The notes below the pieces were generated by a model. It was not told the origin of the DNA, did not search any database, and saw only the letters and a list, made by a program, of their open reading frames with translations. A program made the position numbers and the translations under genes. Source: RYN-230 sp963770535 (GTDB lineage: Bacteria; Actinomycetota; Actinomycetes; Streptosporangiales; Streptosporangiaceae). Taken from it: a stretch of DNA of 64,000 nucleotides. This document shows, one piece after another, positions 35,992 to 44,571 of this stretch (the first letter of the stretch is position 1; each line of letters starts with the position of its first letter). The stretch spans positions 310,001-374,000 of the forward strand of contig CAVYPZ010000007.1 in assembly GCA_963770535.1 (NCBI GenBank), given 5' to 3'.

Positions 35992-36981
35992 CTAGCTGGC
36001 CTGCGCTACGGTCAGGCCTGCGGGGTAGCTGGCGATCTCGATGAGGTTCCCGTCGGGGTCGCGGATGTAGATGCTGGTGATCGGGCCCCGGGCGCCAGTG
36101 CGCGGTACCGGGCCGTCCTCGACCGGCACGTGCTCGGCATCGAGATGGGCGAGGACTGCTGCGGGAGGGGTCGTGGTGATCAGGCACAGGTCCGCGCTGC
36201 CCCGCGTGGGCCGGGCGGCGTGCGGGGTGATCTCCTGCCCGGCCTGGTGCAGGTTGATCTTGCTGGTGCCGAATTCCAGGGCGCGGCGCCCGGCGCCGAA
36301 GGTGACTGGGTGCATGCCCAGGACCCGCTGGTAGAAGCCAGCGGTCTGGTCCAGGTCGGTGACGGTCAGGACCAGGTGATCCAGGCCGGTGATGTCGACC
36401 GGTGACATCTGCTCTCCAGGCTCGATCCGCACGCTGAGGTCAGTGCTGGGCTCCTGGCTCCAGGCCTGCCAGGCAGCACCGGTGAGCCGCTTTCTGGCGT
36501 CGGCGAAGAACTGCCGTAGGTCCGCGCCATGCCGGGTGGCCATGGCTGGGTTGTGCCGGATCACATCAAGCTCGTTAGCGGCGGTCAGCTCAGTGAAGGC
36601 GCGGATATCCGGCTCTGGCGGCAGATGCGTGCGGCCGGTGAACCGATCCCGGAAGGGCACCGGTCCAGGCTCTTTGAGGGCTGGGTGCACGGCAGCCCGG
36701 TCGCAGCTGCCGTACAGGTAGACCAGTGACTCAGCCCGGGCGCCGGCAATCGCGCTGAGGACGGGGCGCTCGTCTGGCCCGAGCAGCTGGTCAGGGTAAC
36801 CGGCCGTGCCGTAGCAGGCATGGCACAGCCCGGCCACCTGCAGGTCCTCGCCAGCCCCCCAATCCGCGAGCAACGCGGCGACGCGGACCAGATGCTCATA
36901 CAGGGTTCCGCCGGGGTGGGGCAGCTGGCCGGCTCCGTGGTCGAGCAGGAACTCCTGGATCTGCCGTGGTTCGGGCCTCAC
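35992..36981 (-). CDS. DUF6817-like domain fused to a VOC (glyoxalase-like) domain
   Basis: 329 aa. N-terminal 165 residues: HPGGTLYEHLVRVAALLADW and VAGLCHACYGTAGY with spaced His/Asp residues like an HD-type metal hydrolase (DUF6817-like). The C-terminal 130 residues are a VOC domain (TGLDHLVLTVTDLDQTAGFY, VTFGAGRRALEFG, IRDPDGNLIEI). An in-frame ATG at 36408 begins the VOC part, but no stop divides them. Start GTG 36981 lies in the left arm of the shared palindrome; the longer frame to 37590 is only antisense to the CGNR gene. Metal-dependent chemistry is likely, reaction unknown. Confidence 0.7.
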   Translation of the reverse strand: MRPEPRQIQEFLLDHGAGQLPHPGGTLYEHLVRVAALLADWGAGEDLQVAGLCHACYGTAGYPDQLLGPDERPVLSAIAGARAESLVYLYGSCDRAAVHPALKEPGPVPFRDRFTGRTHLPPEPDIRAFTELTAANELDVIRHNPAMATRHGADLRQFFADARKRLTGAAWQAWSQEPSTDLSVRIEPGEQMSPVDITGLDHLVLTVTDLDQTAGFYQRVLGMHPVTFGAGRRALEFGTSKINLHQAGQEITPHAARPTRGSADLCLITTTPPAAVLAHLDAEHVPVEDGPVPRTGARGPITSIYIRDPDGNLIEIASYPAGLTVAQAS

Positions 36982-37005
36982 GTCACTAGTTATACTCGTG
37001 ACGTG
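36979..37005. promoter_or_regulatory. Palindrome holding both start codons of a divergent leaderless gene pair
   Basis: CACGTCAC (36979-36986) and GTGACGTG (36998-37005) are perfect inverted arms, 11 bp apart. The outermost triplets are the two GTG start codons. Between them, overlapping -10 boxes face both ways: TATACT (36991-36996, plus) ends 6 nt before GTG 37003 and TATAAC (36994-36989, minus) ends 7 nt before GTG 36981. Confidence 0.7.
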
Positions 37006-37611
37006 AGGCTTCCAGCAATCCCCGACCGCGAGCCGTCGGCGGAGGAACTGCGGTTTATCTTCAGGTCCGGGCGGTTGAGCCTGGCGTTCTGCGCGACTGT
37101 CGGTGAGCGGTGGCGCCGCAGCTTCGAGCGGCTGCTCACCCCGGGCCACCTCACCCGCTGGTATGCCGAGGCCTCCGTGACCAGCGTTGCCGTCCCGGTG
37201 ACCGGGCCGGACCTGGCGGAAGCGCGGGCAGTGCGCGAAGCGCTCTACCGCACCGCCAAGGCGTTCCTCGGCGGTCAGCCGCCGGCCGGCGCCGACGAGG
37301 AGATCATCAACCGGGCAGCGGCGGCGCCACCGCCGGTGCCCCGCATGGACCGGGGCGCGGTGCTGCTGGCCGCGGCCAGGCCGGATCCGGCGGCCAGCGC
37401 CCTGAGCGCGGTGGCCCGTGACGCCATCGGCCTGTTCACCACCGCGGACGCCCGGCGGCTGCGCGAGTGCGCCAGCCCCGAGTGCGGCCTGCTGTTCTTG
37501 GACCTCAGCCGCCCCGGCCGCCGCCGCTGGTGTTCCAGCAACGCCTGCGGTGGCAAAGCACGCGCGGCCGCCTACCGCCAGCGCCGACATCCCTCCGCCG
37601 AAACCCGCTGA
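37003..37611 (+). CDS. CGNR zinc-finger regulator with ABATE domain
   Basis: 202 aa. N-terminal ABATE domain (SGRLSLAFCATVGERWRRSF, AREALYRTAKAF) and a C-terminal CGNR zinc finger: RECASPECGLLFLDLSR, RRWCSSNACGGKARAAAYR, with cysteines in C-x4-C...C-x4-C spacing. The finger's usual CGNR is CGGK here. Such proteins are stress- or substrate-responsive DNA-binding regulators. It probably binds the palindrome overlapping its own start and controls the divergent DUF6817-VOC/methyltransferase pair. Confidence 0.8.
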   Translation: MRLPAIPDREPSAEELRFIFRSGRLSLAFCATVGERWRRSFERLLTPGHLTRWYAEASVTSVAVPVTGPDLAEARAVREALYRTAKAFLGGQPPAGADEEIINRAAAAPPPVPRMDRGAVLLAAARPDPAASALSAVARDAIGLFTTADARRLRECASPECGLLFLDLSRPGRRRWCSSNACGGKARAAAYRQRRHPSAETR

Positions 37612-38173
37612 CCGTCACGAGTGCAGAACCGCCAACCGCATCCTGGCCGAGCAGCATGTCCTCCCGCTCGGATCCGTCCGCGCAGGTCAGCGACCTGTGA
37701 TCGGCGCGAGGGACCGCGTCTGGCCGCATCTGACGGTTGCTGGCCGCTCCCAATCTGCTCCCAAATTCGGACACCCAGGCTCCGGCGGCGCCCGGCCCGA
37801 TCCTGAGCCGCCGGGCGATCCAGGTGAGCTTCTCCCCGGGCAACAGGAACCAGCTGCCATGGTGATTTGTCCCTGCGGGCAGGTCGCCAATCGCCGTGCG
37901 CTGCTGCGGAAGTTCGCCCGTCCGAAGGAGGCGGGTTGCCCGCGTCGGCCCGGCCGAGCGCGTACCAGTGGCCGACGCCGGCATAGACCGGGCTCGGCTT
38001 CTGATTGTTTAACCGCACGACCTGATGCGCCTGCTCACACAACGTGATAGGTCTTCGATCTGAGCGAGGCGCACACTCCCGCCGTTATGGTCGGCATGCG
38101 TGGATCTGACGGCGTCGTCTGCTGCGATACGGATCTGGGCGATCTGCACGCGCAGCCCCCTGCGAGGTGATCA
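37612..38173. other. Noncoding stretch
   Basis: About 560 bp. Open frames exist on both strands but none gives recognisable protein or a ribosome site. Possibly degraded coding DNA. No repeat or RNA gene seen. Confidence 0.4.
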
Positions 38174-38420
38174 CGATGACTTGGGGCAGTAACTGAGATA
38201 GACGGCGCGTGCGAACCGCTGCGTGTCCAGTAGTTGCAGACGCGAGCGGACCCTGCTGGGGAGCGCTCGCTTGCCACCTCCGACGATGGGAACCAGGAAA
38301 AGGTGCAGCTCGTCGACCAGCCGGCCGTGATGGCCTGCCCGGCCAGGGTCCGCGCAAACCGCGTTTTCGCGGTATCGGTCCGAGAGGCGCGGCGCGTGCC
38401 ACCGGTGGTGGACTAGCTCA
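38174..38420 (-). pseudogene. Remnant of a RibD-C-type dihydrofolate-reductase-like protein
   Basis: The C-terminus is clear: LVDELHLFLVPIVGGGKRAL, SRLQLLDTQRFARAV. The preceding segment (TRFARTLAGQAITAG) is in a different frame, broken near 38325, and the N-terminal two thirds are missing. Confidence 0.55.
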
Positions 38421-38451
38421 AGGAAGCGCTGCGAACTCACCCGGCCGTGGG

Positions 38452-39105
38452 TCAGGCTCGCAGGTACTGCAGCACGGCTAGCACCCGCCGGTTGTCGGCT
38501 TCGGACGACGGCAGCCCCAGCTTGGCGAAGATGGACGCGACATGTTTCTCCACGGCTCCGGGTGAGATCACCATGGCCTCGGCGATCGCTGCGTTGGAGC
38601 GCCCTTCGGCCATGAGCTCGAGGACTTCACGCTCCCGCGGAGTGAGCCCGCCGAGCCCGCCGATCTGGCGGCTTGCCCGCATTAGTTTCGTGACCACCTC
38701 AGGGTCGAGCGCGGTCCCGCCGGCGGCGACCCGCTTGAGTGCGTCGGCGAACTCCGCCGCGTCCGCGACCCGGTCCTTCAGCATGTAGCCGACGCCCCCG
38801 GCGTTCCCGGCGAGCAGCGCGGTCGCGTAGGTGGTCTCGATGTACTGGGACAACACGAGGACCCCGACCTCCGGGTGCTGCTTGCGCAGCTCCGCCGCGG
38901 CTCGCAGGCCCTCGTCGGTGTGTGTAGGCGGCATCCGGATGTCGGTCACCACCACATCGGGATGGTGCTCAGCGACCGCAGCGAGCAGCGAGCCGGCGTC
39001 CGCAACCGCCGCGGCCACCTCGTAACCCCGGTCCTCAAGCAGCCGCACGAGGCCTTCCCGCAGCAGCGCGGAGTCCTCTGCGATTACGACGCGCATGCCC
39101 GCCAT
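38452..39105 (-). CDS. LuxR/NarL-type response regulator
   Basis: 217 aa: receiver with phospho-acceptor Asp55 (VVVTDIRMPP), acidic pair E10-D11, then a LuxR helix-turn-helix (LTPREREVLELMAEGRSNAA, IAEAMVISPGAVEKHVASIF). Pairs with the kinase 88 bp upstream; both with an ABC transporter in one operon, a common bacteriocin/antibiotic or cell-envelope stress module. Confidence 0.92.
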   Translation of the reverse strand: MAGMRVVIAEDSALLREGLVRLLEDRGYEVAAAVADAGSLLAAVAEHHPDVVVTDIRMPPTHTDEGLRAAAELRKQHPEVGVLVLSQYIETTYATALLAGNAGGVGYMLKDRVADAAEFADALKRVAAGGTALDPEVVTKLMRASRQIGGLGGLTPREREVLELMAEGRSNAAIAEAMVISPGAVEKHVASIFAKLGLPSSEADNRRVLAVLQYLRA

Positions 39106-39192
39106 AGTCCCACGACCGTCGGCGGCCGCGGCGCCACAGGGTGAGCGGCACAGGGGCGGGGCAGAGGATGGGCAGCGCTGGGCGACGTCGCC

Positions 39193-40560
39193 TCAGGGGT
39201 GGAGGGGAAGCTCCACGCTGACGGTGGTCGGTCCGCCGGGCGGGCTGGTGACGGTTAGGGTGCCATCCACGGTGCGCGCCCGGTGGCGCAGGCCAGAAAG
39301 CCCGGAGCCGTCCGACTCGTCGGCGCCGCCCCGGCCGTCGTCGCTGACGGTCAGCACGAACGGCCCGCCGGGCGGTGACACAGCGGCGACCTCGATCAGG
39401 TTGGCGCTGCTGTGCTTGACCGCATTCGCCAGGAGCTCGGCCGCGCTGAAGTAGGCGATCGTCTCGATCGCAGGCGAGGGGCGCTCCGTCAGGTGCGCCG
39501 TCATCCGGACCGGGATCGCGCTGTCGGCGGCGAGGGTCTCCAGGGCCGGCCCGAGGCCGTTGTCGAGCACGGGCGGATGGATGCCGCTGGAGAGGTCCCG
39601 CAATTCGACGAGCGCCTCCTTCGCCCCGGCATGCGCCGCCTCCACGAGGTCTCGCGCCGCCGCTACCTCGTCCGGACCCCCTGCGGCGAGCTTGTCCCGC
39701 GCCATCCCTAGGTGCAGTGCGAGGGTCACCAGCCGGGTCTGGGCGCCGTCGTGGAGGTTCCGTTCTATCTGCCGCACAAGCGCCGCCGCCTCGTTGACCA
39801 CCTCCGAACGCGACCGCTCGAGAGTGGCGACCCGCGCCGCCATTTCGCCGGGCCCAAGGATCCGGCGCAACAACCACAGTTCCGACACAAGGATTCCGCG
39901 TACCAGCCATGGCGCCACCAGCAGTAGCGCGCCCCCTACGACGGCCGCCAGCCAGGTCCCCGGCCAGGTCTGGACCGCAAGGCCGCCGAGATGGACCGGG
40001 CTCAGGTGGGTGCCCGGCGGATGGTTGCGAAACATCAGCCACCACACGGGAGAGGTCACGCTGAACAGCCCGTATGCCCACCACACGACCGCGATGTACT
40101 TGGCGACCGCCATCGGCAGGCCCAGGATGGCAGCGGCCACCGCCCGCCATCCTGCGCCGTCCCGCAGCCGGGCATCGACACGGCGGAGCGCGCCGTGCGC
40201 CGGCCGGTGCGGCGGGAGCTGTGGCAGCCGCTCGCCGAGCAGGCCCCCGGCCAGCGCCCGCTGCGCCGCGCTCACCAGGCGCGCGATGGCCAGCCCGGTC
40301 ATGAGCAGCACGAGGCCAAGGACGGTACCGGCGAGGGAGATGGTCAGAATGGTCCCCGCCCCGAGAAACGGAACGGTCAGCGCGAACCCGGCCACGCCCA
40401 GCGGTACCCCGGCCACCGCGTATAGCAGCTCCCGCCAGGCCCGCGGGGTGAACGGCGCGCCGAGCAGGGTGCGCACGGCGCCCCCGGCCGGGCGCGGCCG
40501 GACACTGGCGGATGGCCGCGAGCCAGCCTCCCTATCCCGCGGCCCCACCTTGCTCCTCAT
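39193..40560 (-). CDS. HisKA_3 sensor histidine kinase
   Basis: 455 aa. About four to five membrane helices in residues 45-240 serve as sensor; the dimerisation helix carries His270 (IERNLHDGAQTRLV); the ATPase has N-box AELLANAVKHS and G-box DDGRGG...GSGLSGLRHR. Typical of NarL-family kinases. Start ATG 40560; the longer frame is antisense to the permease gene. Phosphorylates the downstream regulator. Confidence 0.9.
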   Translation of the reverse strand: MRSKVGPRDREAGSRPSASVRPRPAGGAVRTLLGAPFTPRAWRELLYAVAGVPLGVAGFALTVPFLGAGTILTISLAGTVLGLVLLMTGLAIARLVSAAQRALAGGLLGERLPQLPPHRPAHGALRRVDARLRDGAGWRAVAAAILGLPMAVAKYIAVVWWAYGLFSVTSPVWWLMFRNHPPGTHLSPVHLGGLAVQTWPGTWLAAVVGGALLLVAPWLVRGILVSELWLLRRILGPGEMAARVATLERSRSEVVNEAAALVRQIERNLHDGAQTRLVTLALHLGMARDKLAAGGPDEVAAARDLVEAAHAGAKEALVELRDLSSGIHPPVLDNGLGPALETLAADSAIPVRMTAHLTERPSPAIETIAYFSAAELLANAVKHSSANLIEVAAVSPPGGPFVLTVSDDGRGGADESDGSGLSGLRHRARTVDGTLTVTSPPGGPTTVSVELPLHP

Positions 40561-40576
40561 GAGTCCAGTGTCCCCG

Positions 40577-41371
40577 CTAGGCGTCGCGCCGTGCGAGCAG
40601 CACCGCCCCGGCCGCCAAGGCCACCCCTGCGTAGAGCGCGAGCATCCCCAGGCCCGTCCAGGGCCCGAGCGCCGGGAAGCCGGCTGTGTGCGCCTGGGTG
40701 GCAGACAGCGAGTCAGAGACGATAGCGATCGGCGCGTAGGCGCCGAGCGAGTGGGCCAGCGCCCCGAGCGCCTGCGCGCCGACGAACACGGCGCCGATGA
40801 CCACCCCAGTGGCCGCTGCCCCGTGACGCACGATCGTGCCGATGCCCAGGCCAAGCAGCCCGATGAGCGGGTAGGCCGCGCCGACCATCAGTACCGCCCG
40901 AAGCACCGTCGGGTCGCTAAGCGACGGTGCGTGAAACGCAGCAGGCAGGGCCGCCGTCCCGGCGAAGAACGCGGCGAACGACGCGATCTCACCAACCGCC
41001 AGCGCAACGGCCCCGAACACCGCCGTCTTCGCCGCCAGCAGCGTCCCCCGGTGTGGCACCGCGGTGAGCGTCGCCTTGATCAGGCCGGAGGAGTATTCGT
41101 TGGTCATCACCAGCACACCGAGCACGCCGAAGGCGAGCAGGCCGGGTGCGACGCCCGCAAGGACATTGCTGGTGATGTCGCCATGGGTGTCCTTGGAGTT
41201 GAGGCCGACCGCGGTGGCCAGGCCGACCACACCGGCGATAGTGATGAGCAGCGTCACCCAGGGTGAGCGCAGCGTACGGAGCTTGATCCGCTCCATCCGC
41301 GCGGCCTGCCGGAACCCAACGGCGGATCGGTGGGTAGTCGGCCGCCTGGTTGTGTGCGAGATGGTGGTCAT
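40577..41371 (-). CDS. ABC-2 type transporter permease
   Basis: 264 aa with about six membrane helices (TLLITIAGVVGLATAVGL, LLAFGVLGVLVMTNEYSSG). The MTNEYSSGLIK segment is typical of ABC-2 permeases. Works with the ATPase that overlaps it by 4 bp. Function (drug or peptide export) inferred. Confidence 0.88.
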   Translation of the reverse strand: MTTISHTTRRPTTHRSAVGFRQAARMERIKLRTLRSPWVTLLITIAGVVGLATAVGLNSKDTHGDITSNVLAGVAPGLLAFGVLGVLVMTNEYSSGLIKATLTAVPHRGTLLAAKTAVFGAVALAVGEIASFAAFFAGTAALPAAFHAPSLSDPTVLRAVLMVGAAYPLIGLLGLGIGTIVRHGAAATGVVIGAVFVGAQALGALAHSLGAYAPIAIVSDSLSATQAHTAGFPALGPWTGLGMLALYAGVALAAGAVLLARRDA

Positions 41372-42072
41372 GCCGCGCCTCCGGACGTCAGCGTGAGGAA
41401 CGCATCCTCGAGGGATCCCGAACGGGCAGAGAGGTCGGTGACTGTGGTGTCGGCGAGCAGTCGGCCGCCGCCGATGACGATCAGGTGGTCGGCCACCAGC
41501 GCGATCTCGCTGATCAGGTGGCTGGATACCAGCACGGTTCTGCCCTCCGCCGCCAGGTTGCGCAGAAGGGTGCGGATCCAGCGGACGCCCTGTGGGTCCA
41601 GGCCGTTCACCGGCTCATCCAGGATCAGCACCCCGGGGTCGCCGAGGAGGGCCGAGGCGATGCCTAGTCGCTGGGACATGCCGAGCGAGAACTTGCCCGC
41701 ACGGCGGCGTGCCGCATCGGACAGGCCGACCTCGCCGAGGACCTCGTCAACCCGGGAGTCCGGGATATTCCCCGCCGCCGCGAGCACCCGCAGATGCGAG
41801 CGCGCCGAGCGCGCCGGATGAAATGCGCGGGCCTCGAGTTGCGCGCCCACCTCCCGCAGCGGCCAGGCGAGATCGTGGTAGACCCGCCCGCCGATCGTGG
41901 CCTGGCCGGTGTCCGGGCGGTCCAGGCCCAGGATCATCCGCATCATTGTGGACTTGCCTGAGCCGTTCGGACCGAGAAACCCGGTCACCGAGCCTGGCTC
42001 TACGGTAAAGCTGAGGTTGTCGACGGCCCGCACCGGGCCGTATCTCTTGCTGACCCCGCTGGCCTCGATCAT
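41368..42072 (-). CDS. ABC transporter ATPase (BcrA-like)
   Basis: 234 aa: Walker A GPNGSGKST, Q-loop (REVGAQLEA), signature FSLGMSQRLGIASALLG, Walker B VLILDEPVNGLDPQGVRW, H-loop SSHLISE. The variant signature SLGMSQR is usual in this BcrA/drug-export group. First gene of the four-gene operon; upstream 42073-42676 should hold its promoter. Confidence 0.92.
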   Translation of the reverse strand: MIEASGVSKRYGPVRAVDNLSFTVEPGSVTGFLGPNGSGKSTMMRMILGLDRPDTGQATIGGRVYHDLAWPLREVGAQLEARAFHPARSARSHLRVLAAAGNIPDSRVDEVLGEVGLSDAARRRAGKFSLGMSQRLGIASALLGDPGVLILDEPVNGLDPQGVRWIRTLLRNLAAEGRTVLVSSHLISEIALVADHLIVIGGGRLLADTTVTDLSARSGSLEDAFLTLTSGGAA

Positions 42073-42676
42073 GACGCCTCCCTGGCCGGGCGCGCCCGTT
42101 GCGTGCCTGTGCCATCCACGCTAGAAAGCTCGTGGCCTACGGAAAATGTGGCCAGCTGGCGTCCTGGCCCCCCAGGTTGGCCCGCGGTCCGGGCGGGGGA
42201 TAACCCCCCGGTCCGCCCGATGGTGCCGTAGTTCACCCTGGCGGCCGGCACCCGCCGGGGCACCGGACAGACGGCGCTGATTAGGCAGGATCATCGCCTG
42301 GCAAGGCACCGGCGGCACTCAGCTTCCCGCGCCTCCGGGTCGAGCCCGGCATTCCAGCTGACACCTGATCTGCCGGAGCTGGCTGTGCGGGCGGCGCTAT
42401 GACGGCTCTTCGACGCTAATCGGGATCGTGTGTCCGTTAGTTAGGGAAGCAGAACAGGGAGATCGGCGCGCCCACCGCGGCCACGAGGTCGTCAGCGGAA
42501 CGTGCGCAGAGTCGGCTCTCGGGAGAGGCGGCTGGCTCATGAACTCGGCCTCGTGCGAGGCGCGGTGGTGACCTGGCGTGTTGGCGGTGGGCGTCTTACC
42601 GGTGGGTTCTCATTGTTCGCTGGGGCCTCTGCTGGCCCAGCATCGGGGCCTCAGCCTGAGTCCCCGGAGGTACCTG
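42073..42676. other. Noncoding stretch
   Basis: About 600 bp between the ABC operon (minus) and the integrase (plus). It must contain both promoters. An imperfect hairpin (CGGGCG...CGCCCG, about 42190-42219) is seen; no gene or tRNA. Confidence 0.4.
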
Positions 42677-43783
42677 ATGGCCACCACGATCCCGTCCGCC
42701 GCACTCGTCCGCGTCACGCCGGTGTTCACGAATACCGAGCGCCTGGCGTTAGCCGGATTTCTCGCCGGGTACAGCGGCCTGACGCGGCAAGCCTACGAGC
42801 TGGATCTGCGGCAGTTCGCCGGCTGGTGCCAGCAGCACCAGCTCCATCTGTTCCAGGCTCGCCGGGCTGACATCGAGTTCTTCGCCCGCGACCTGGGAGC
42901 CCGCGGCCGTGCCCGGGCCACCATCACCCGCCGCCTGTGCACCGTGGCTGGGTTTTACCGGTACGCCGTGGAGGAAGAGCTGCTCGATCATTCGCCCGCC
43001 GCGCGTGTACGGCGGCCGCGGCTGGACTATGAGTCCCACGCGGTTGGCCTGGACCGCAACGAACTCGGCGCGCTGCTGGTGGCCGCAGGTCTTGGCCCGC
43101 CGGCGGAGCATGCGCTGATCTCGCTGCTCGCCCTCAACGGGCTGCGGGTCTCCGAGGCCACCGGCGCCGGCATCGAAGCCCTGGGTATCGAGCGCGGCCA
43201 CCGAACCCTGGTAATCACGCGGAAGGGCGGCAAGGTCGTCACCATCCCGCTCGCGCCGCGCACCGCCAGGGCCATCGACCTGGCTATCGGCGAACGCACC
43301 GAAGGACCCATCTTCCTGGCTCCGGATGGGCGCCGACTGGACCGCCACGGTGCCGGGCGGATCGTCCAGCTCCGCAACGACACCGCAGGCCGTGCCTATT
43401 ACCGGCGCAAGCTCGCCGCCGGCAAAACCTCGATGGAGGCGATGCGCTGCCTGCGCCGGCGGCTCTCCGACGCGGTCTACCGGCAGCTGGCCGCCGACGC
43501 TGCCGGTCAGGAAGAAGCGAGCCCGGGAGGGCACCCCGGGGCGTCTCTAGAATCCAGCGCGGCCGGCCTGTCCCCGGACACCGGCACTTCGGATCAGCCA
43601 CTTCCCGGACCCGCACCCCAGACGCTACCGCCCCTGCGCCCGGCTCCACAGCCCATGGCCCCCGCAGCCGCTGCCACCCGGCGGCGCGCCCGAGGTGACG
43701 GCGTGGAGCGCCCAACCGGACGAACGACGTTGACACCGACCAGCGCCGCCACACCCTCAACAGCGCCGGGGCCATGCCCTTGA
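42677..43783 (+). CDS. Tyrosine recombinase truncated and fused to an IS110 transposase end
   Basis: 368 aa from ATG 42677, after GGAGG. Residues about 1-230 are a normal tyrosine recombinase: SAM-like DNA-binding half (GYSGLTRQAYELDLRQF), catalytic Arg in NGLRVSEATG, Lys in TRKGGKVVTIPL. After GRIVQ the expected HxLRH and catalytic Tyr are missing; instead LRNDTAGRAYYRRKLAAGKT, MEAMRCLRRRLSDAVYRQL is the C-terminus of IS110 transposases, then a Pro-rich tail. The fusion cannot be an active integrase. An IS110 insertion followed by deletion is the likely history. Confidence 0.75.
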   Translation: MATTIPSAALVRVTPVFTNTERLALAGFLAGYSGLTRQAYELDLRQFAGWCQQHQLHLFQARRADIEFFARDLGARGRARATITRRLCTVAGFYRYAVEEELLDHSPAARVRRPRLDYESHAVGLDRNELGALLVAAGLGPPAEHALISLLALNGLRVSEATGAGIEALGIERGHRTLVITRKGGKVVTIPLAPRTARAIDLAIGERTEGPIFLAPDGRRLDRHGAGRIVQLRNDTAGRAYYRRKLAAGKTSMEAMRCLRRRLSDAVYRQLAADAAGQEEASPGGHPGASLESSAAGLSPDTGTSDQPLPGPAPQTLPPLRPAPQPMAPAAAATRRRARGDGVERPTGRTTLTPTSAATPSTAPGPCP

Positions 43784-43928
43784 TGACAGATCCCTTCATA
43801 GAAGGGAGCCAGATGCGGTCGGCTCGGTCACCCGTCCCAGCGGGTCACGACGGCTCTCATGGCGGGTGGAACTGCTGCCTGCTGCCGGCTTTGAACCGAT
43901 TGTCGGCGGCGGGGGGTAGGTAGAAGAT

Positions 43929-44474
43929 ATGCGATGGTCTGAGTTTGCTGCCGCCCAGCCGGTGCTCGCCGCTGTCGCGAGTGATCAGCTGATCAAGCCA
44001 GGCGTCGTGCTCGTCGGCACAACCCGTAAAGACGGGTCGGCGCGGATCAGCGGCGTTGAGCCTTTGCTGATGCACGGCGAGTTGTGGCTGTCGATGATGC
44101 CCGCCTCAGCCAAGGCCCGTGACCTGGACCGCGATCCGCGAATCCTGGTGCACAGCATTGTCACCAGTCCCTCTCCGGAGGCCGAGATCATGATGCGCGG
44201 TACGGTACGGCCCGAGACCGCCCCTGATGTGCAGCGGAGTTACGCCGCGGACGTCGAGGCTCACCTTGGCTGGCGGCCGGTGCCGGGCGAATTCGCGCTG
44301 TTCAGCGTCGCCATCAACGACGTCACTTTCATCGGGCACGACGCTGAGAGCAACGCCCAGCATGTCGCCCGCTGGCCAGCTGGGGAGGAGTACCTGCGCC
44401 CTTCCCTGACTCCGACCACCCTCGGTTCTGCGGAGCCGGTCAGGCGATTGCTTGCCCAGCAGGCGGAACAGTGA
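43929..44474 (+). CDS. Pyridoxamine 5'-phosphate oxidase-family (split-barrel) protein
   Basis: 181 aa: split barrel with VVLVGTTRKDGSARISGVEP, LWLSMMPASAKARDLDRDPR, VHSIVTSPSPEAEIMMRG. Such proteins bind FMN or F420 and reduce or sense small molecules in actinomycetes. ATG 43929; no clear ribosome site. Not part of an evident operon. Confidence 0.8.
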   Translation: MRWSEFAAAQPVLAAVASDQLIKPGVVLVGTTRKDGSARISGVEPLLMHGELWLSMMPASAKARDLDRDPRILVHSIVTSPSPEAEIMMRGTVRPETAPDVQRSYAADVEAHLGWRPVPGEFALFSVAINDVTFIGHDAESNAQHVARWPAGEEYLRPSLTPTTLGSAEPVRRLLAQQAEQ

Positions 44475-44571
44475 GCCAAACAGGCACCGCAGAAAGAGCG
44501 CTCCCGGCGGCAGAAGAGTGCGTTGCTCGGGGCGCAGCAACTTCGAGTGGCTCACCGATACTCTGAGCTAC

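Noticed and set aside
35380..36405. 341-aa plus-strand frame opposite the methyltransferase and VOC genes
   Set aside because: Antisense to two genes with clear motifs; composition is typical of a shadow frame.
36982..37590. N-terminal extension of the DUF6817-VOC frame to 37590
   Set aside because: It is Gly/Arg/Ala-rich and wholly antisense to the CGNR gene, whose coding character is strong; homology begins after GTG 36981.
42190..42219. Rho-independent terminator
   Set aside because: The hairpin is imperfect, lacks a T tract on either strand and lies upstream of both flanking genes.
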